In this document: positions 5,950 through 6,259 of the stretch, in pieces | Numbering within the stretch: the first letter of the stretch is position 1 | Layout: each line of letters begins with the position of its first letter | Assembly: GCA_028699715.1 (NCBI GenBank) | Contig: JAQVUC010000067.1 | Location: forward strand, 1-6,259 | Length of the DNA stretch: 6,259 nt | Origin: Anaerolineaceae bacterium | GTDB taxonomy: Bacteria; Chloroflexota; Anaerolineae; Anaerolineales; Anaerolineaceae | Direction: 5' to 3' | Program-made: the position numbers and the translations under genes | Notes under the pieces: generated by a model | Database searches by the model: none | What the model saw: the letters and a program-made list of their open reading frames with translations, nothing else | What the model was told of the DNA's origin: nothing

Positions 5950-6259
5950 AAACTGATTTTTCCCAGGTTTACCAGGATATGATCGATTCAGTAAGGCATT
6001 CCAAAAAATACCGCGCGCTTGATCTGCCGGAGGATATGCTCAGGGATCTGCTTGACCAAAGCGCTGAGATTTCCAGGAACGTTTCAGAACTGAAGAACAA
6101 CTTCCGTAAGTCTCTCCACAACGTCATCGCGCCTTATCTTGAAAGCATCGATTACGAGCATGAGATCCAGAAAATTGAAGACCTCTTTGCTTCCCGACCG
6201 AGCCAGACCGGGATTTCTGCTTACTGCCTTGAAACCATGGCCAAACACGCCTCAACCAG
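5946..6259 (+). CDS. Second 16S rRNA m7G1405-type methyltransferase paralogue, N-terminal domain only (runs off window)
   Basis: The ATG at 5946 overlaps the stop of the preceding gene as ATGA, and 104 codons run without a stop to the right edge. The visible part matches the N-terminal helical domain of the ArmA/RmtB family: VRHSKKYRALDLPEDMLRDL (16-35; RmtB from memory SKKYRALCPDTVRRIL), FRKSLHNVIAPYL (53-65, where the neighbour has TRLHRLTGAFL), and LETMAKHAST (95-104) followed by a codon beginning AG (Arg or Ser). This is the start of the HASTxER motif that opens the methyltransferase domain. Its distance from the start is like that in the preceding gene (HAST at 97-100). Outside these motifs the two neighbours differ widely, so the pair is an old or divergent duplication, not a recent one. 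No clear Shine-Dalgarno is seen, and translation probably depends on coupling. The catalytic domain is unseen, so activity cannot be judged. Confidence 0.75.
   Translation, partial: MKTDFSQVYQDMIDSVRHSKKYRALDLPEDMLRDLLDQSAEISRNVSELKNNFRKSLHNVIAPYLESIDYEHEIQKIEDLFASRPSQTGISAYCLETMAKHAST

Overview
The window looks like chromosomal DNA of an uncultured Chloroflexota bacterium, most likely class Anaerolineae. This is an inference from moderate GC, the style of MurJ and the Pro/Glu/Thr-rich tail of its partner protein; no marker gene in the window proves it. No tRNA, rRNA, CRISPR array or mobile element was seen, and coding density is high.

Layout: (1) at the left edge lies the 3' end of rimO on the + strand (ribosomal protein S12 methylthiotransferase: end of the radical-SAM part plus TRAM domain). 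(2) Converging on it is a minus-strand two-gene unit, murJ (lipid II flippase family, start 3262) followed by a single-pass membrane protein with TPR-like repeats (1708-521). It ends in a hairpin plus T7 terminator that reaches into the rimO stop codon. (3) A 98-bp divergent promoter region (3263-3360) carries a consensus -10 box and a perfect 9-bp inverted repeat reaching the start codon of the rightward operon. (4) Rightward from 3361 runs a tightly overlapping operon: an RsmI-like rRNA 2'-O-methyltransferase, a divergent tRNA-guanine transglycosylase, and two consecutive genes resembling the aminoglycoside-resistance 16S rRNA m7G1405 methyltransferases (ArmA/Rmt/FmrO family). The second of these is cut by the window end.

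The rightward operon is the most interesting part. Every junction overlaps (ATAA, 8 bp, ATGA), so the four genes are probably translated in a coupled way. By family, the products would modify the ribosome decoding region: C1402 and G1405 of 16S rRNA helix 44, and tRNA wobble base 34. RimO acts nearby, on the S12 loop facing the decoding centre. The first m7G1405-type enzyme keeps all recognisable family motifs, suggesting intrinsic high-level aminoglycoside resistance or a native modification. The second copy looks like a divergent paralogue. The transglycosylase seems to lack an ATG/GTG/TTG start: its reading frame appears to open at AUA, directly behind a GGAGG site, where a standard ATGA overlap would be expected.
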